Below are positions 1 through 7,110 of a DNA stretch of 8,646 bases, piece by piece (positions within the stretch are counted from its first letter, which is position 1; each line of letters opens with the position of its first letter). The translations under genes were made by a program, and so were the position numbers. Source of the DNA: JBMYYR01 sp965243605 (GTDB lineage: Bacteria > Bacteroidota > Bacteroidia > Flavobacteriales > CAJXXR01); contig CBDEVQ010000008.1 of the NCBI GenBank assembly GCA_965243605.1, positions 1 through 8,646 on the forward strand, written 5' to 3'. The notes under the pieces were generated by a model, which was not told the DNA's origin, made no database searches, and worked only from the letters and a program-made list of their open reading frames with translations.

Positions 1-1103
1 ATTTCTTCATGAACCCCCCTTGGATCCATATCAATGTTCTTCGCTTTCTGTACACTTGCTTTCATAGCGTCGGTTTTACCCTGCTCATAAAAGTGATTAG
101 CAATTGCATCTGCATTCATAGCTGTAAATAAAGACTTGTGATATCCAGCGGCGTCATTCATTTCATTTTTATCGTTCAAGAACTTCTTGACAAAATTATT
201 GATATCGCCCTGCGTGTCTTTAACCTGATCTGCATTTTTAACTTTGTAGCGGAATTTCTTTTCTCCAACATTGAAATCAAAACCTTTGAAATCATCAGAA
301 AAAAGCTTTTCTGTTCTACTCTTAAATACAGATACTTGGCTTTCAGTTATTTTACTAGCTTCCTCGTTTTCTTTTTTATAACGATTGAAAAAGTCAACCG
401 CTTTTTTTGTTTCTGGATCCATTCTTGACCCAGCTTTTATTTCTTCGTAATATTTAGATTTTAAACCGTCTAAATGCTTTTTAGCTTTTGCAAGCTCTTC
501 TTTTCTTGCTAATTTTTTTCTACGAATATCTCTATCTTCATCAACCTCTTCATCGTATGAAAAGTTATCTTGCATTATAAAATCAATCTCTTCCCTATCT
601 AAATGAGGTTTTGTTGTTTCATAAAACTCTCTTAGTAATTGTGTTTCGTTTAATGAAGCATAATCAGTATTAAGCTTTACATAATCTTGTAAACTCCCTC
701 CTGTTTCATTCATAAAATCCACAACTTTTTGAATATTTTCAGGAAGATCAACACCGTTATCTACTTTATTGTCGATAGCTTCGTCGAGTTCTTCCTCAAG
801 ATTCTCGATAGCTTCTTCAACTTGTTCTGCAACCTCTTCGTTAGTTATTTCTTCAAGAACGGGTTCTTCACTTTGAACGGGCTCTTGTTGTTGTGGTACT
901 TCTTCAACCACTTCTTCGCTAACTGAGGTTTGTTGATCAACATCCACTTCATTTGTTTCTTGCTCTGGAATGGCATCGTCTACTGGTTTATTTAATAATC
1001 CTAAATCAACCTTAATAACCCCGTCGTCAACCGACACAGGTTTAGGTTCTTCCGTTTTGACTTCCTCAACAACGGGTACTTCTTGTTCTAATTCTTCTGA
1101 CAT
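1..1103 (-). CDS. Scaffolding / capsid assembly-like protein (3' end cut by window edge)
   Basis: This would be an internal scaffold that guides capsid assembly and is then lost or cleaved. The ATG at 1103 opens a frame with no stop to the window edge, giving 367 visible residues. Residues 1-115 are strongly acidic and low in complexity (runs such as SEEVVEEVPQQQEPVQSEEP). A charged helical section follows at about 185-255 (DRDIRRKKLAKKEELAKAKK), then a mixed domain at 255-350, and the visible end is IDMDPRGVHEE. An acidic, coiled, Glu/Lys-rich protein directly downstream of the portal is the classic position and composition of podovirus scaffolds (T7 gp9 type), and similar proteins precede the major capsid gene in marine and crAss-like phages. 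It follows the portal gene after a 32-base gap and has no Shine-Dalgarno site. The family is inferred from position and composition, since no catalytic motif exists to check. A less likely alternative is a minor head protein. Confidence 0.72.
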   Translation of the reverse strand, partial: MSEELEQEVPVVEEVKTEEPKPVSVDDGVIKVDLGLLNKPVDDAIPEQETNEVDVDQQTSVSEEVVEEVPQQQEPVQSEEPVLEEITNEEVAEQVEEAIENLEEELDEAIDNKVDNGVDLPENIQKVVDFMNETGGSLQDYVKLNTDYASLNETQLLREFYETTKPHLDREEIDFIMQDNFSYDEEVDEDRDIRRKKLARKEELAKAKKHLDGLKSKYYEEIKAGSRMDPETKKAVDFFNRYKKENEEASKITESQVSVFKSRTEKLFSDDFKGFDFNVGEKKFRYKVKNADQVKDTQGDINNFVKKFLNDKNEMNDAAGYHKSLFTAMNADAIANHFYEQGKTDAMKASVQKAKNIDMDPRGVHEE

Positions 1104-1135
1104 GATAAAATATTATATAATTGTTACTATTATTA
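1104..1135 (-). promoter_or_regulatory. AT-only intergenic leader of the scaffold gene
   Basis: This 32-base gap separates the portal stop from the scaffold ATG. Read on the minus strand it is almost purely A and T, with ATATAATATTTTATC just before the start. There is no AGGAGG-like core, which fits the A/T-rich, Shine-Dalgarno-free initiation regions of Bacteroidota. A TATAAT-like string is present, but in DNA this AT-rich it is weak evidence for a promoter. Confidence 0.35.
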
Positions 1136-3568
1136 TTACCTAGGGTCTGACGAACCTAAGTTGAATCCACCACCCATTGTATCAAACCCACTTGATTCGA
1201 AATCTTGAGCTGGTAAATTGTTTTGTCTTTGTTGTATTAATTCACTTTGTTGTGTAGCCTGAAGTTTTGTTCTATCGTCCTTTCTATCTTCTTTGTCTAC
1301 TAGTTCTGACTTACGTCCTTGTACTTCTAAGCCTTTAAGTTGCAGGTTCATTTCAAATTCTAATTGCATTAACTCTTTCTTTAAAGTAGCTTCTTGCATT
1401 AATTTTTGAGTATCTATTTGTGCTTGAGCGTTTGCTAACTCTATTTTTTGCTGAATCAAAGCTTGTCCTTTTTGAACTTCTGCCTGAGCAGCTACTTGTT
1501 GAGCTTGAGCATTTGCTTGAGCCTGCGCTTGTATATTTTGTTGTTGTATTTCTTGATCTTTCTTTTGCTTATCTATTCTTCTTATTTTTAATAATTGATT
1601 AGCTAACTTAAGGTTTTTAATTTCTCTTAGATCAATAGCATCAGATAAATCAATTAGTCCACTTTGTACTGCTGCTTGTATATTGTTTTCAAGTACAGCT
1701 CTTTCTTCTTCGTCAGGTTGTAGTTCAATAAATATACCAAAATCATAAAGATATAAATCTTTCATTTCTTCAAGTACAGCTACATTTTGATTACCTATCT
1801 TATGTATAAAAGCTTCTTTCGTAGGAGAGTATTCTAATATATCTGAAATTCTTAATGATAAACCTTCACATAAATCTGATGTTAAAAATAAACTTCCATC
1901 TAATATGTGTCTAGTTGCTACATTTGAATTCGCAGCAGCCATCTTTTGTACTCCAACTAATGCTCTAGAGTCAGGCGTACTACCATCTCTTGCTTCATTT
2001 AGTCCGGTTACGTCACGGATCATTTGCATGTAGTAGTTGTAATTGCCAATTAGTGATTGCATTTTACCGCCTCCAGCTCCTGTAGTTATTTCTTGAATAG
2101 GAACTTTACCAGGATTCATATCACCATCTTGAGTAAACGATCTACCAATTACAGAACCTGTTTGAAAAAACATATTAAGCGCTTCTTGCGGATTGTAATT
2201 TGTACCATTACCTAAATCAACTTCAGCTAAGCCGTCTGCATCAAGATAAACTCCGTCCGGAACCATTCTTGACATTACCTGTTGTAATTTTAAATGAGTT
2301 AATTGAATCATATCTGCAAATCCCGTTATACGACTTACTATAGATTCTATTCTACCTCGATACATTCTAGGAGCAACCATGCTATAATTCATTTTGACCT
2401 TAGAGTAATCACTCTTTGGTCTAATCATATTCTTAGCCAGTTCCCATTTAAGCATTCTTCCGCCAACAATTTTTACCCCCTCGTATAATACTTCAAGAGA
2501 CTTAGATAGCTTTTCAATACCATACTCTTCATATAATTCAGGTGGTGGATTGAATTGATCATCTTTAGGTATTATTTTTGCAGCTCCTGTCGCAGTTTCT
2601 TTTACTTTGTATACTTCATTAGTAAAAGTTTTATAATTAAAATACAATACTTGTACTGTATTAGAATCATCTTTATTAACATTACTTATAGATCTATTAT
2701 AAAATCCATTATTAGTAACCGACTGCCCTGCTATTTCTTTTAACTCTTCATTAGTTAACCAAGGAAATTCTTTTTTAAGCTCATTTAAATGAACTGATCT
2801 TACTTCTCCTACATAATATATATCTTCAAAATAAGGAGAATCAGTATATGACCAAACTAAATTAACTGGGTCTACATATTCTACCTTAGCACCTTCTGCT
2901 TTAGTAAATACATTTTTAACGGCTCCAATACCTATTGTAGTTAAATCATAATTACATCTTCTTTTTATTAAATCATAATTATTACCATCTAATAAAACTT
3001 TAATAGCTTGTTCTTCTGCTATTTCAACTTGCTGTTTATAAGTAAGTTGCATATGTAAATCTAATTCTTCTTTATTCTTAGGTAAAGTTTCAGGGTCGTT
3101 TTCAAATAAATTAACTCCAAATTCAGCACTAGCAAACTCATTAAGTTCTTTGGTTTGCATATCTCTAATAAGAGATTCCATATACCTTGTTCTCTTGTCA
3201 ACCCCATAAGGATCTTGTGAATAGGCTTTTATATCAAATAGCCTATCAGAAATACCATTAACAACTATATCTACAAACTTAGGTATAATAGGTACAGGTT
3301 TCCAATCTAAATTTAAATAAGATAAATCACCATTAATAGATAATTCATCTTTATATTTTTGTATAGGCTGTTCGCCTCTTGCATATAATCTTAAATTATG
3401 AAATGTAACTTGATTACTTTGAAATCTACTTGAACTTCCTCCATTTGTATTATTGAACCACTCACTTTCTATAGCTCTACCTACCGTAGTACCATAATCC
3501 ATGGACATCTTCTCCGCATCGCTAGCTACTTGGCTTGGAAAATAACTTGTTATAACTGACTCAGCCAT
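1136..3568 (-). CDS. Phage portal protein
   Basis: The portal is the dodecameric ring at one capsid vertex through which the terminase pumps DNA and to which the tail or neck attaches. The 810-residue length suits large portals of crAss-like and marine Bacteroidota podoviruses. The N-terminal part has a typical portal look (FHNLRLYARGEQPIQKYK at about 56-73, followed by LDWKPVPIIPKFVDIVVNG, then a dimension of helices). The middle is a long alpha/beta wing and clip region with GVYLDADGLAEVDLG and a DVTGLNEARDGSTPDSRA stretch. That last segment, followed by a helix-rich zone, matches the stem and tunnel-loop area of portals. Residues 659 to about 785 form a Gln/Ala-rich coiled coil that probably builds the internal barrel, ending in a Gly/Ser-rich tail. 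The ATG at 3568 lies 4 bases after the terminase stop and follows an A-rich leader. Family confidence is high; subdomain borders are estimated. Confidence 0.92.
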   Translation of the reverse strand: MAESVITSYFPSQVASDAEKMSMDYGTTVGRAIESEWFNNTNGGSSSRFQSNQVTFHNLRLYARGEQPIQKYKDELSINGDLSYLNLDWKPVPIIPKFVDIVVNGISDRLFDIKAYSQDPYGVDKRTRYMESLIRDMQTKELNEFASAEFGVNLFENDPETLPKNKEELDLHMQLTYKQQVEIAEEQAIKVLLDGNNYDLIKRRCNYDLTTIGIGAVKNVFTKAEGAKVEYVDPVNLVWSYTDSPYFEDIYYVGEVRSVHLNELKKEFPWLTNEELKEIAGQSVTNNGFYNRSISNVNKDDSNTVQVLYFNYKTFTNEVYKVKETATGAAKIIPKDDQFNPPPELYEEYGIEKLSKSLEVLYEGVKIVGGRMLKWELAKNMIRPKSDYSKVKMNYSMVAPRMYRGRIESIVSRITGFADMIQLTHLKLQQVMSRMVPDGVYLDADGLAEVDLGNGTNYNPQEALNMFFQTGSVIGRSFTQDGDMNPGKVPIQEITTGAGGGKMQSLIGNYNYYMQMIRDVTGLNEARDGSTPDSRALVGVQKMAAANSNVATRHILDGSLFLTSDLCEGLSLRISDILEYSPTKEAFIHKIGNQNVAVLEEMKDLYLYDFGIFIELQPDEEERAVLENNIQAAVQSGLIDLSDAIDLREIKNLKLANQLLKIRRIDKQKKDQEIQQQNIQAQAQANAQAQQVAAQAEVQKGQALIQQKIELANAQAQIDTQKLMQEATLKKELMQLEFEMNLQLKGLEVQGRKSELVDKEDRKDDRTKLQATQQSELIQQRQNNLPAQDFESSGFDTMGGGFNLGSSDPR
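1175..1594 (-). other. Portal C-terminal Gln/Ala-rich coiled coil (barrel candidate)
   Basis: Within the portal, residues from 659 on begin LLKIRRIDKQKKDQEIQQQN and continue as Gln/Ala repeats (IQAQAQANAQAQQVAAQAEV), then alternating charged helix (KKELMQLEFEMNLQLKGLEV). Helix-breaking residues are nearly absent for more than 100 residues. In P22-type portals a long C-terminal helix forms a barrel reaching into the capsid; the same role is inferred here. Helix content is judged by eye. Confidence 0.6.
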
Positions 3569-3592
3569 ATTTTTATTTTTCTATTAATTTTG
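3569..3592 (-). promoter_or_regulatory. A-rich, Shine-Dalgarno-free leader of the portal gene
   Basis: On the minus strand the bases before the portal ATG read AATAGAAAAATAAAAAT, with no AGGAGG-like core. It overlaps the last codons of the terminase gene, so this start is probably fed by ribosomes finishing the terminase. This leader style is the main sequence basis for proposing a Bacteroidota host. Confidence 0.45.
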
Positions 3593-5792
3593 ATAAACCA
3601 CCTTGATTGGTGTATTTAGCTATTTTTAAACTTATTGTTTCTTTCTCTACTCGTGGTCTTGGGTGGTATAAATGTCTGTTGCATGCCATTATTGCTAAAC
3701 CTGAACTTATAGCTGCATCAAACTTGGTTCTTTTATTTATATCAAATCCAGCCCAATCATTTAAAGTAGTATTAAAATACATTGCACCATATTGCCCATC
3801 TTCTTTTAAACCTACGTGCTGATCTATATATGTTTCAATAGCAGCCGCATGTGCTTGTTTTATATCTTCACTTGAGTTAGGCATACCACCTATTTCTCTT
3901 TCTGTTACAGATAATTTATTCCAAAGCTTATCAGGTCTATTCATAGAGTAACCTCTATATCCTCTTCTTTTAAAATAATATAATAATCTAGGTTTGTTAT
4001 TCTCTGCTAATATAGGCATACCATAAAATATACAAGCCATTAATACATCTTCAAAAAATATCTCTGCGGTTTGAGGTCTAGCTATATATTCTAAAAAGAA
4101 AGTATTAGCCGGAGCGTCTTCTAAACTAAACTTAGTTAATCCGTGCAATGCTCCTTTAGATCCTTGACCGTCTGTTGTTCCTGATATATCATAACTATCA
4201 CATCCAAAAGCACCCATATGTTGATTCCCTGGGGATTTTAATCCTTTAGATACAATCTGTTTATTTTGTAAATGCTCTCCAGGCACCCAAGATACTAAAA
4301 ACCTGCCGGAAGGGTTAGGTGTAAACTTTACAGTTGTATCTTTAATACCATTTACCCATTGAAAGCTACCTTTAGTTAATACATTAGTATTGCCTAAATC
4401 TTCGTTATAATCTATTTGCTCGTATATTTTAACTAAATTAAATATACTGTTTTTTGTTTCGTCTCTGAAAGCGTGTTCTTCTGATCTTGGGAATTGTCTA
4501 TAAAACTCATTTAAGGCGTCCTGATCAGACTTTAAACCTTCTGCTTCATTATTCCAGTGTTCTATAACTCCAACCTCTATAACGTCGCCATATGGACCTA
4601 CAGCTGGTTCTTTTGGTGTATCAAATACTGGGTGACCATACTCATCAATAAAACCTTCATAGTTCCACTCCATTGGAATAAATAAAGAATATAATCCTGA
4701 AGCAGTTTGCCCATTTCTATTTCTTTTAGTAACATCTGAGTTATTATATAATTTTTTAAAATTGTCACCTCCTTTGTCAAGTGCATTTGATGTTGAGCCC
4801 ATCATACACTTACCTATTACTCTACTACCTAATCTAAGGGTGGTTTTCGTGACCCTCCAGTTGTCGAGGATGTTGTTCGGCCTTTCCCATTTCCCCGATT
4901 CATCATGGACGAGGAGTTTAAGTTTTTCCCCATCGTAGGCATTGTCACCCGTGTTCTTCCAATCGATGGTCGTGTCCAAACCCTCAAGGGCTTCTTGCTT
5001 GGATCTATCCTTGGAATCGAGTCGTCTCCTGGTAAGTTTCGAGGCCGGGACCCTGTAGGCAAGCTCGGTCTTCGGACGGTCCATTCCGTCCTGTATTGGT
5101 TTAAAGAAGAACGGGTAATTAACAGAGATTGGTACCACCTTGTCAGTGAACATCTTCTTAGCATCTTGTCCAGATTTGGACAATACACCGAACCGTGAAT
5201 CAGAGGATATTGTTGCAAGATTAACAATTTCAGCTGATGACATGAAAGAAAATCCAGATCGACGGTTCTTAAGGTAGCACATCCCATAGGATCTAGCGTC
5301 AGCTTTGCAAGCTTCCCAGAATATAAAGAATAATCTGTTTGATTCCCTAAAGTCTGGCTTCCCAATATCAATTTTGGACCACTGCAAGTACATAAAGTGA
5401 GTACCAGTAATGTAAGTATCCACACCTTTATTATTGAACCAATGGCCTTTTTCTCTTTTGTTAAATTGTTCATCTATATAGCTTTCCCATTTTAATTTAA
5501 ATTTTTCCGGATAGTCTCTCCAATCGAATATGCTGTCAATAGCTTTTAATTCTTTAGGATAATCTTCAGGGATCCATTTATTTTTTGACTTATCAATCCC
5601 AGTTGGGGCTTTTGGCAAAGCTATTTTAAGATTATTTATATCATATATTTCACCAATCTGCCCGGTCTTACTTATAACAACAATATCATGCTCTTTATTA
5701 TATCCATAATTCCACTTTCTAGCTTTGTTAAGCCTTGATATAGTGGTAAGCTTTACAGGTGTTATAACTTTATATAACGTTTGCTCGTACAT
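3573..5792 (-). CDS. terL: Terminase large subunit (TerL), packaging ATPase and nuclease
   Basis: This motor protein cuts concatemeric phage DNA and drives it through the portal using ATP. It is 739 residues, longer than many TerL proteins but usual for crAss-like and related phages. The ATPase domain shows a deviant Walker A at 175-182 (KNRRSGFS), Walker B at 292-298 (LLVHDE with D297 and E298) and a coupling motif at 331-336 (MGSTSN). The C-terminal RNase H-like nuclease has the first acidic site in GCDSYD (D532), a FFLEYIARPQTAEIFFEDV strand-helix segment at 565-583, and a final acidic residue in KRTKFDAAISSGLA (D692). The ATG at 5792 overlaps the stop of the preceding gene (TAATG). The stretch coding for about residues 115-319 has higher GC and different codon use from its flanks, yet the frame is intact and the motifs are in order, so the gene looks functional. 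Confidence 0.96.
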   Translation of the reverse strand: MYEQTLYKVITPVKLTTISRLNKARKWNYGYNKEHDIVVISKTGQIGEIYDINNLKIALPKAPTGIDKSKNKWIPEDYPKELKAIDSIFDWRDYPEKFKLKWESYIDEQFNKREKGHWFNNKGVDTYITGTHFMYLQWSKIDIGKPDFRESNRLFFIFWEACKADARSYGMCYLKNRRSGFSFMSSAEIVNLATISSDSRFGVLSKSGQDAKKMFTDKVVPISVNYPFFFKPIQDGMDRPKTELAYRVPASKLTRRRLDSKDRSKQEALEGLDTTIDWKNTGDNAYDGEKLKLLVHDESGKWERPNNILDNWRVTKTTLRLGSRVIGKCMMGSTSNALDKGGDNFKKLYNNSDVTKRNRNGQTASGLYSLFIPMEWNYEGFIDEYGHPVFDTPKEPAVGPYGDVIEVGVIEHWNNEAEGLKSDQDALNEFYRQFPRSEEHAFRDETKNSIFNLVKIYEQIDYNEDLGNTNVLTKGSFQWVNGIKDTTVKFTPNPSGRFLVSWVPGEHLQNKQIVSKGLKSPGNQHMGAFGCDSYDISGTTDGQGSKGALHGLTKFSLEDAPANTFFLEYIARPQTAEIFFEDVLMACIFYGMPILAENNKPRLLYYFKRRGYRGYSMNRPDKLWNKLSVTEREIGGMPNSSEDIKQAHAAAIETYIDQHVGLKEDGQYGAMYFNTTLNDWAGFDINKRTKFDAAISSGLAIMACNRHLYHPRPRVEKETISLKIAKYTNQGGLSKLIEK
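4835..5450 (-). other. High-GC compositional island inside terL
   Basis: By hand count, 4861-5100 is about 52% G+C (125 of 240) and 5101-5460 about 39%, while 4741-4800 is about 30% and 5461-5580 about 29%. Codons change with it: inside, Asn is mostly AAC and Arg uses AGG, CGA and CGT (for example AGG CCG AAC AAC ATC CTC); just outside, AAT and AGA dominate. The left edge near 4835 is sharp and the right edge is gradual. The island spans the ATPase core from before Walker A to just past Walker B. Confidence 0.7.
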
Positions 5793-6067
5793 TATTTAGA
5801 TCTTTTTTCAGCAAAGCCTCCAAAAGATTTTTCTTCTTTTACCTCTGCAGGTTTTTCATCAATAATATCTTGCTCTAGTTGTATTCTAGTTAATATCTCA
5901 AAGGCATCGAATATAGCTAGCTTTTTAGTAGCCGCTGCGTTCTTTAATCTATCCGCTGTTATATCATCACCAGAATCAACTATAGCTTCTTTAGCTACTT
6001 TAATTAATTCTTCAACAGCCCTATGTCCAGCTTGGATTATATTCTTCTTCGTTTCCTTGATATTCAT
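5792..6067 (-). CDS. Small helical protein, terminase small subunit candidate
   Basis: From the ATG at 6067 the product is 91 residues, starting MNIKETKKNIIQAGHRAVEE. It is almost entirely helical and charged, with a central SGDDITADRLKNAAATKKLAIFDAFEILTRI segment and a polar tail (KSFGGFAEKRSK). Terminase small subunits are small, helical, DNA-binding proteins normally encoded just before terL. Here the stop overlaps the terL start by one base (TAATG), which favours coupled, near-equal synthesis. No clear helix-turn-helix is visible, so the role rests on position and shape. Two upstream in-frame ATGs (6112 and 6130) would add 15 or 21 residues but lengthen the overlap with the preceding gene from 47 to 92 or 110 bases. 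I prefer 6067 because the conserved-looking helical region begins there; the start is uncertain. Confidence 0.5.
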   Translation of the reverse strand: MNIKETKKNIIQAGHRAVEELIKVAKEAIVDSGDDITADRLKNAAATKKLAIFDAFEILTRIQLEQDIIDEKPAEVKEEKSFGGFAEKRSK

Positions 6068-6611
6068 ATTTGATTGTGATTGAATTTGTGGGTACTCTAT
6101 AAATTCTGTCATTACCAATAACAAATTCATATTCTGCCCCGGGCCTAAACCCTATTAGATCGCCGTTTTTTAATCCTTTAAGATCAGGATCTTTGAAGTA
6201 TAAAACTCCCACACCTTCTTTTTCTTTATCTAAAGAAAATGCTTTAGTTTCTTTTATAGGTTTAACGAAATTAAATCCTTTACAGCTTTGCCAGTTACTT
6301 TTTCTTTTATAAGCATAAACCTGATCTTCGGTTGCAAAGTATATATTATCTTTGTAGTAAGATCTACTATTTTTTTCGTCCCCTCTGATGTCTCTAAACC
6401 GTCTAAATACATTATGATGTACAATAATTTCATCACCTTTTTTAATCTCAGTATCTGCTAATTTAGGTACTGCTATAACTTTGGCTATTCTATTTGAATA
6501 GTTGTGATTTTGTAATTCTGTATTTAAAAGTAATTCATTACCTTCAATATTCTTAGTGTTATTATATCTTTCGCCGACTGGCTCTATAATAAAATTAATT
6601 AAAGACTTCAT
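6021..6611 (-). CDS. GroES-like co-chaperonin candidate with two GroES-type halves
   Basis: The proposed role is a lid for a host or phage chaperonin during capsid protein folding, as T4 gp31 does with GroEL. Residues 7-104 follow the GroES layout: an initial strand (FIIEPVGERYNN, compare PLHDRVIVKR in GroES), a polar stretch at 17-40 where the mobile loop would lie, RIAKVIAVPKL at 41-51 (compare GEVLAVG), KKGDEIIVHHNV at 57-68 (compare VGDIVIFND), and NIYFATEDQVYAY at 89-101 (compare the DILAIVE end). An extra basic segment (FRRFRDIRGDEKNSRSYYKD) replaces the short roof region. Residues 114-182 repeat the plan more loosely: NFVKPIKE, VGVLYF, LKNGDLIGFRPGAEYEFVIG, IYRVPTNSITI. The ATG at 6611 overlaps the previous stop (TAATG), and the 3' end overlaps the terminase small subunit candidate. 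The fold assignment comes from pattern matching by eye. The alternative is a structural or regulatory protein of unknown function. Confidence 0.5.
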   Translation of the reverse strand: MKSLINFIIEPVGERYNNTKNIEGNELLLNTELQNHNYSNRIAKVIAVPKLADTEIKKGDEIIVHHNVFRRFRDIRGDEKNSRSYYKDNIYFATEDQVYAYKRKSNWQSCKGFNFVKPIKETKAFSLDKEKEGVGVLYFKDPDLKGLKNGDLIGFRPGAEYEFVIGNDRIYRVPTNSITIKYEYQGNEEEYNPSWT

Positions 6612-6832
6612 TAATATTGCAGATCATATTCAACTGCAATTGCCATGTTTTTATTAAAATCTTTCCATGGCATTATCTCATTATTCTTTTCAATATATAT
6701 TGAGTACTTAGTTTCTTCTTCAATTATATTTTTTATGGTATGACCACCATACACTTCCTGTCCAACAGAGTAGTGCATGGCGTCATTTTTATAATCTTTA
6801 CCAATACTTATTTTTCTAACTATCTGACTCAT
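6611..6832 (-). CDS. Conserved hypothetical phage protein, 73 aa
   Basis: The product starts MSQIVRKISIGKDYKNDAMHYSVGQEV and ends FNKNMAIAVEYDLQY. It looks like a small beta-rich domain with a YSVGQEVYGGHTIKNI hairpin, a YSIYIEKNNE strand pair and MPWKDFN. I recall similar short proteins starting with an IVRKISIG motif in Bacteroidota phages but know no function. The frame is open upstream to an ATG at 6889, but that would overlap the preceding gene by 74 bases. The ATG at 6832 leaves a 17-base overlap and is preceded by a purine-rich CAAGAG, so I chose it. The stop overlaps the next start as TAATG, so it is translated as part of the chain leading to the terminase genes. Confidence 0.7.
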   Translation of the reverse strand: MSQIVRKISIGKDYKNDAMHYSVGQEVYGGHTIKNIIEEETKYSIYIEKNNEIMPWKDFNKNMAIAVEYDLQY

Positions 6833-7052
6833 TCTCTTGAATATCTCCAGTTTGAATATCGATAGATACTTGACCATAAGTTTTCTCAAGTGAAGCTTGA
6901 ATTTCTTTTAATTCTTTTTTTGCTTCAGCACCGAATAATACAAGGTCTTGCTTTTGTAATTCAATACCTCCAATTTGGACTTGTATTTCATTAATCTTGT
7001 TGATAGCTCCTTGTAATTCTTTTAACTCTTGTTCTTCTAATTTTTTAGACAT
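6816..7052 (-). CDS. Small coiled-coil protein of unknown function, 78 aa
   Basis: The product reads MSKKLEEQELKELQGAINKI at its start. Residues 2-60 form a charged amphipathic helix with heptad-like spacing of Leu/Ile, broken once near QVQIGGIELQKQDLVLFG, giving a probable helical hairpin. The tail is polar (DIQTGDIQENESDS). Short proteins of this type, ending in an IQTG-like strand, are common next to head genes in Bacteroidota phages, but I know no assigned role. It starts after a 58-base AT-rich gap, the widest in the window, and its 3' end overlaps the next gene by 17 bases. It has no membrane segment, signal peptide or catalytic motif. Confidence 0.7.
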   Translation of the reverse strand: MSKKLEEQELKELQGAINKINEIQVQIGGIELQKQDLVLFGAEAKKELKEIQASLEKTYGQVSIDIQTGDIQENESDS

Positions 7053-7110
7053 AATTATTAAATTTAATTGTTTATATTATAAGTATATAGTTACTTGTTT
7101 TAAAGTATTA
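7053..7110 (-). promoter_or_regulatory. Longest intergenic gap; AT-rich, with a short palindrome
   Basis: These 58 bases separate the beta-repeat protein from the coiled-coil gene. ATTAAATTTAAT at 7057-7068 is a perfect 12-base palindrome 4 bases upstream of the ATG, and AAGTA/TACTT arms flank a 6-base loop nearby. TATAAT-like strings occur. Neither structure is strong enough to call a terminator, and no clear Bacteroidota promoter pair (TTTG ... TAnnTTTG) is seen. It is the most plausible place in the window for an internal promoter or processing site. Confidence 0.25.

Noticed and set aside
138..428. Plus-strand hydrophobic frames over the scaffold gene (also 729-926)
   Set aside because: They are Phe/Ile-rich antisense shadows of Glu/Lys-rich codons (TTC/TTT opposite GAA/AAA), so the apparent membrane segments are artefacts.
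1420..1602. Plus-strand Leu-rich frames over portal and terminase (also 2303-2488, 2555-2743, 3607-3822)
   Set aside because: They mirror helical Gln/Lys-rich codons of the portal or lie antisense in conserved genes, with no start signals or domains.
1960..2300. Slightly higher GC within the portal gene
   Set aside because: Values vary line by line (about 30 to 47%) without clear edges, unlike the terL island, so normal conservation of that region explains it.
4598..4786. A 62-codon minus-strand frame inside terL
   Set aside because: Out of frame with the intact terminase frame, no leader, no family resemblance; chance frame in AT-rich DNA.
4905..5198. A 97-codon plus-strand frame antisense to terL
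   Set aside because: It exists only because of the raised GC of the island; there is no leader or recognisable domain, and no other plus-strand gene is present.
4829..5473. A 214-codon minus-strand frame inside terL
   Set aside because: It lies out of frame within the high-GC terL segment, where stops are rarer. Its product is low in order with no motif, while the terL frame holds Walker A and B through the same bases.
5781..6083. A 100-codon plus-strand frame over the TerS candidate, and 8136-8444 over the basic protein
   Set aside because: Both are antisense to helical, charged proteins in the operon direction and give hydrophobic or Ser-rich nonsense.
6254..6436. A 60-codon minus-strand frame inside the GroES-like gene
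   Set aside because: It lies fully within the 196-aa gene in another frame and has no leader or conserved look.
7057..7068. Palindrome ATTAAATTTAAT as an operator or terminator
   Set aside because: Short A/T palindromes are expected by chance in DNA this AT-rich, and no GC stem or U-tract follows.
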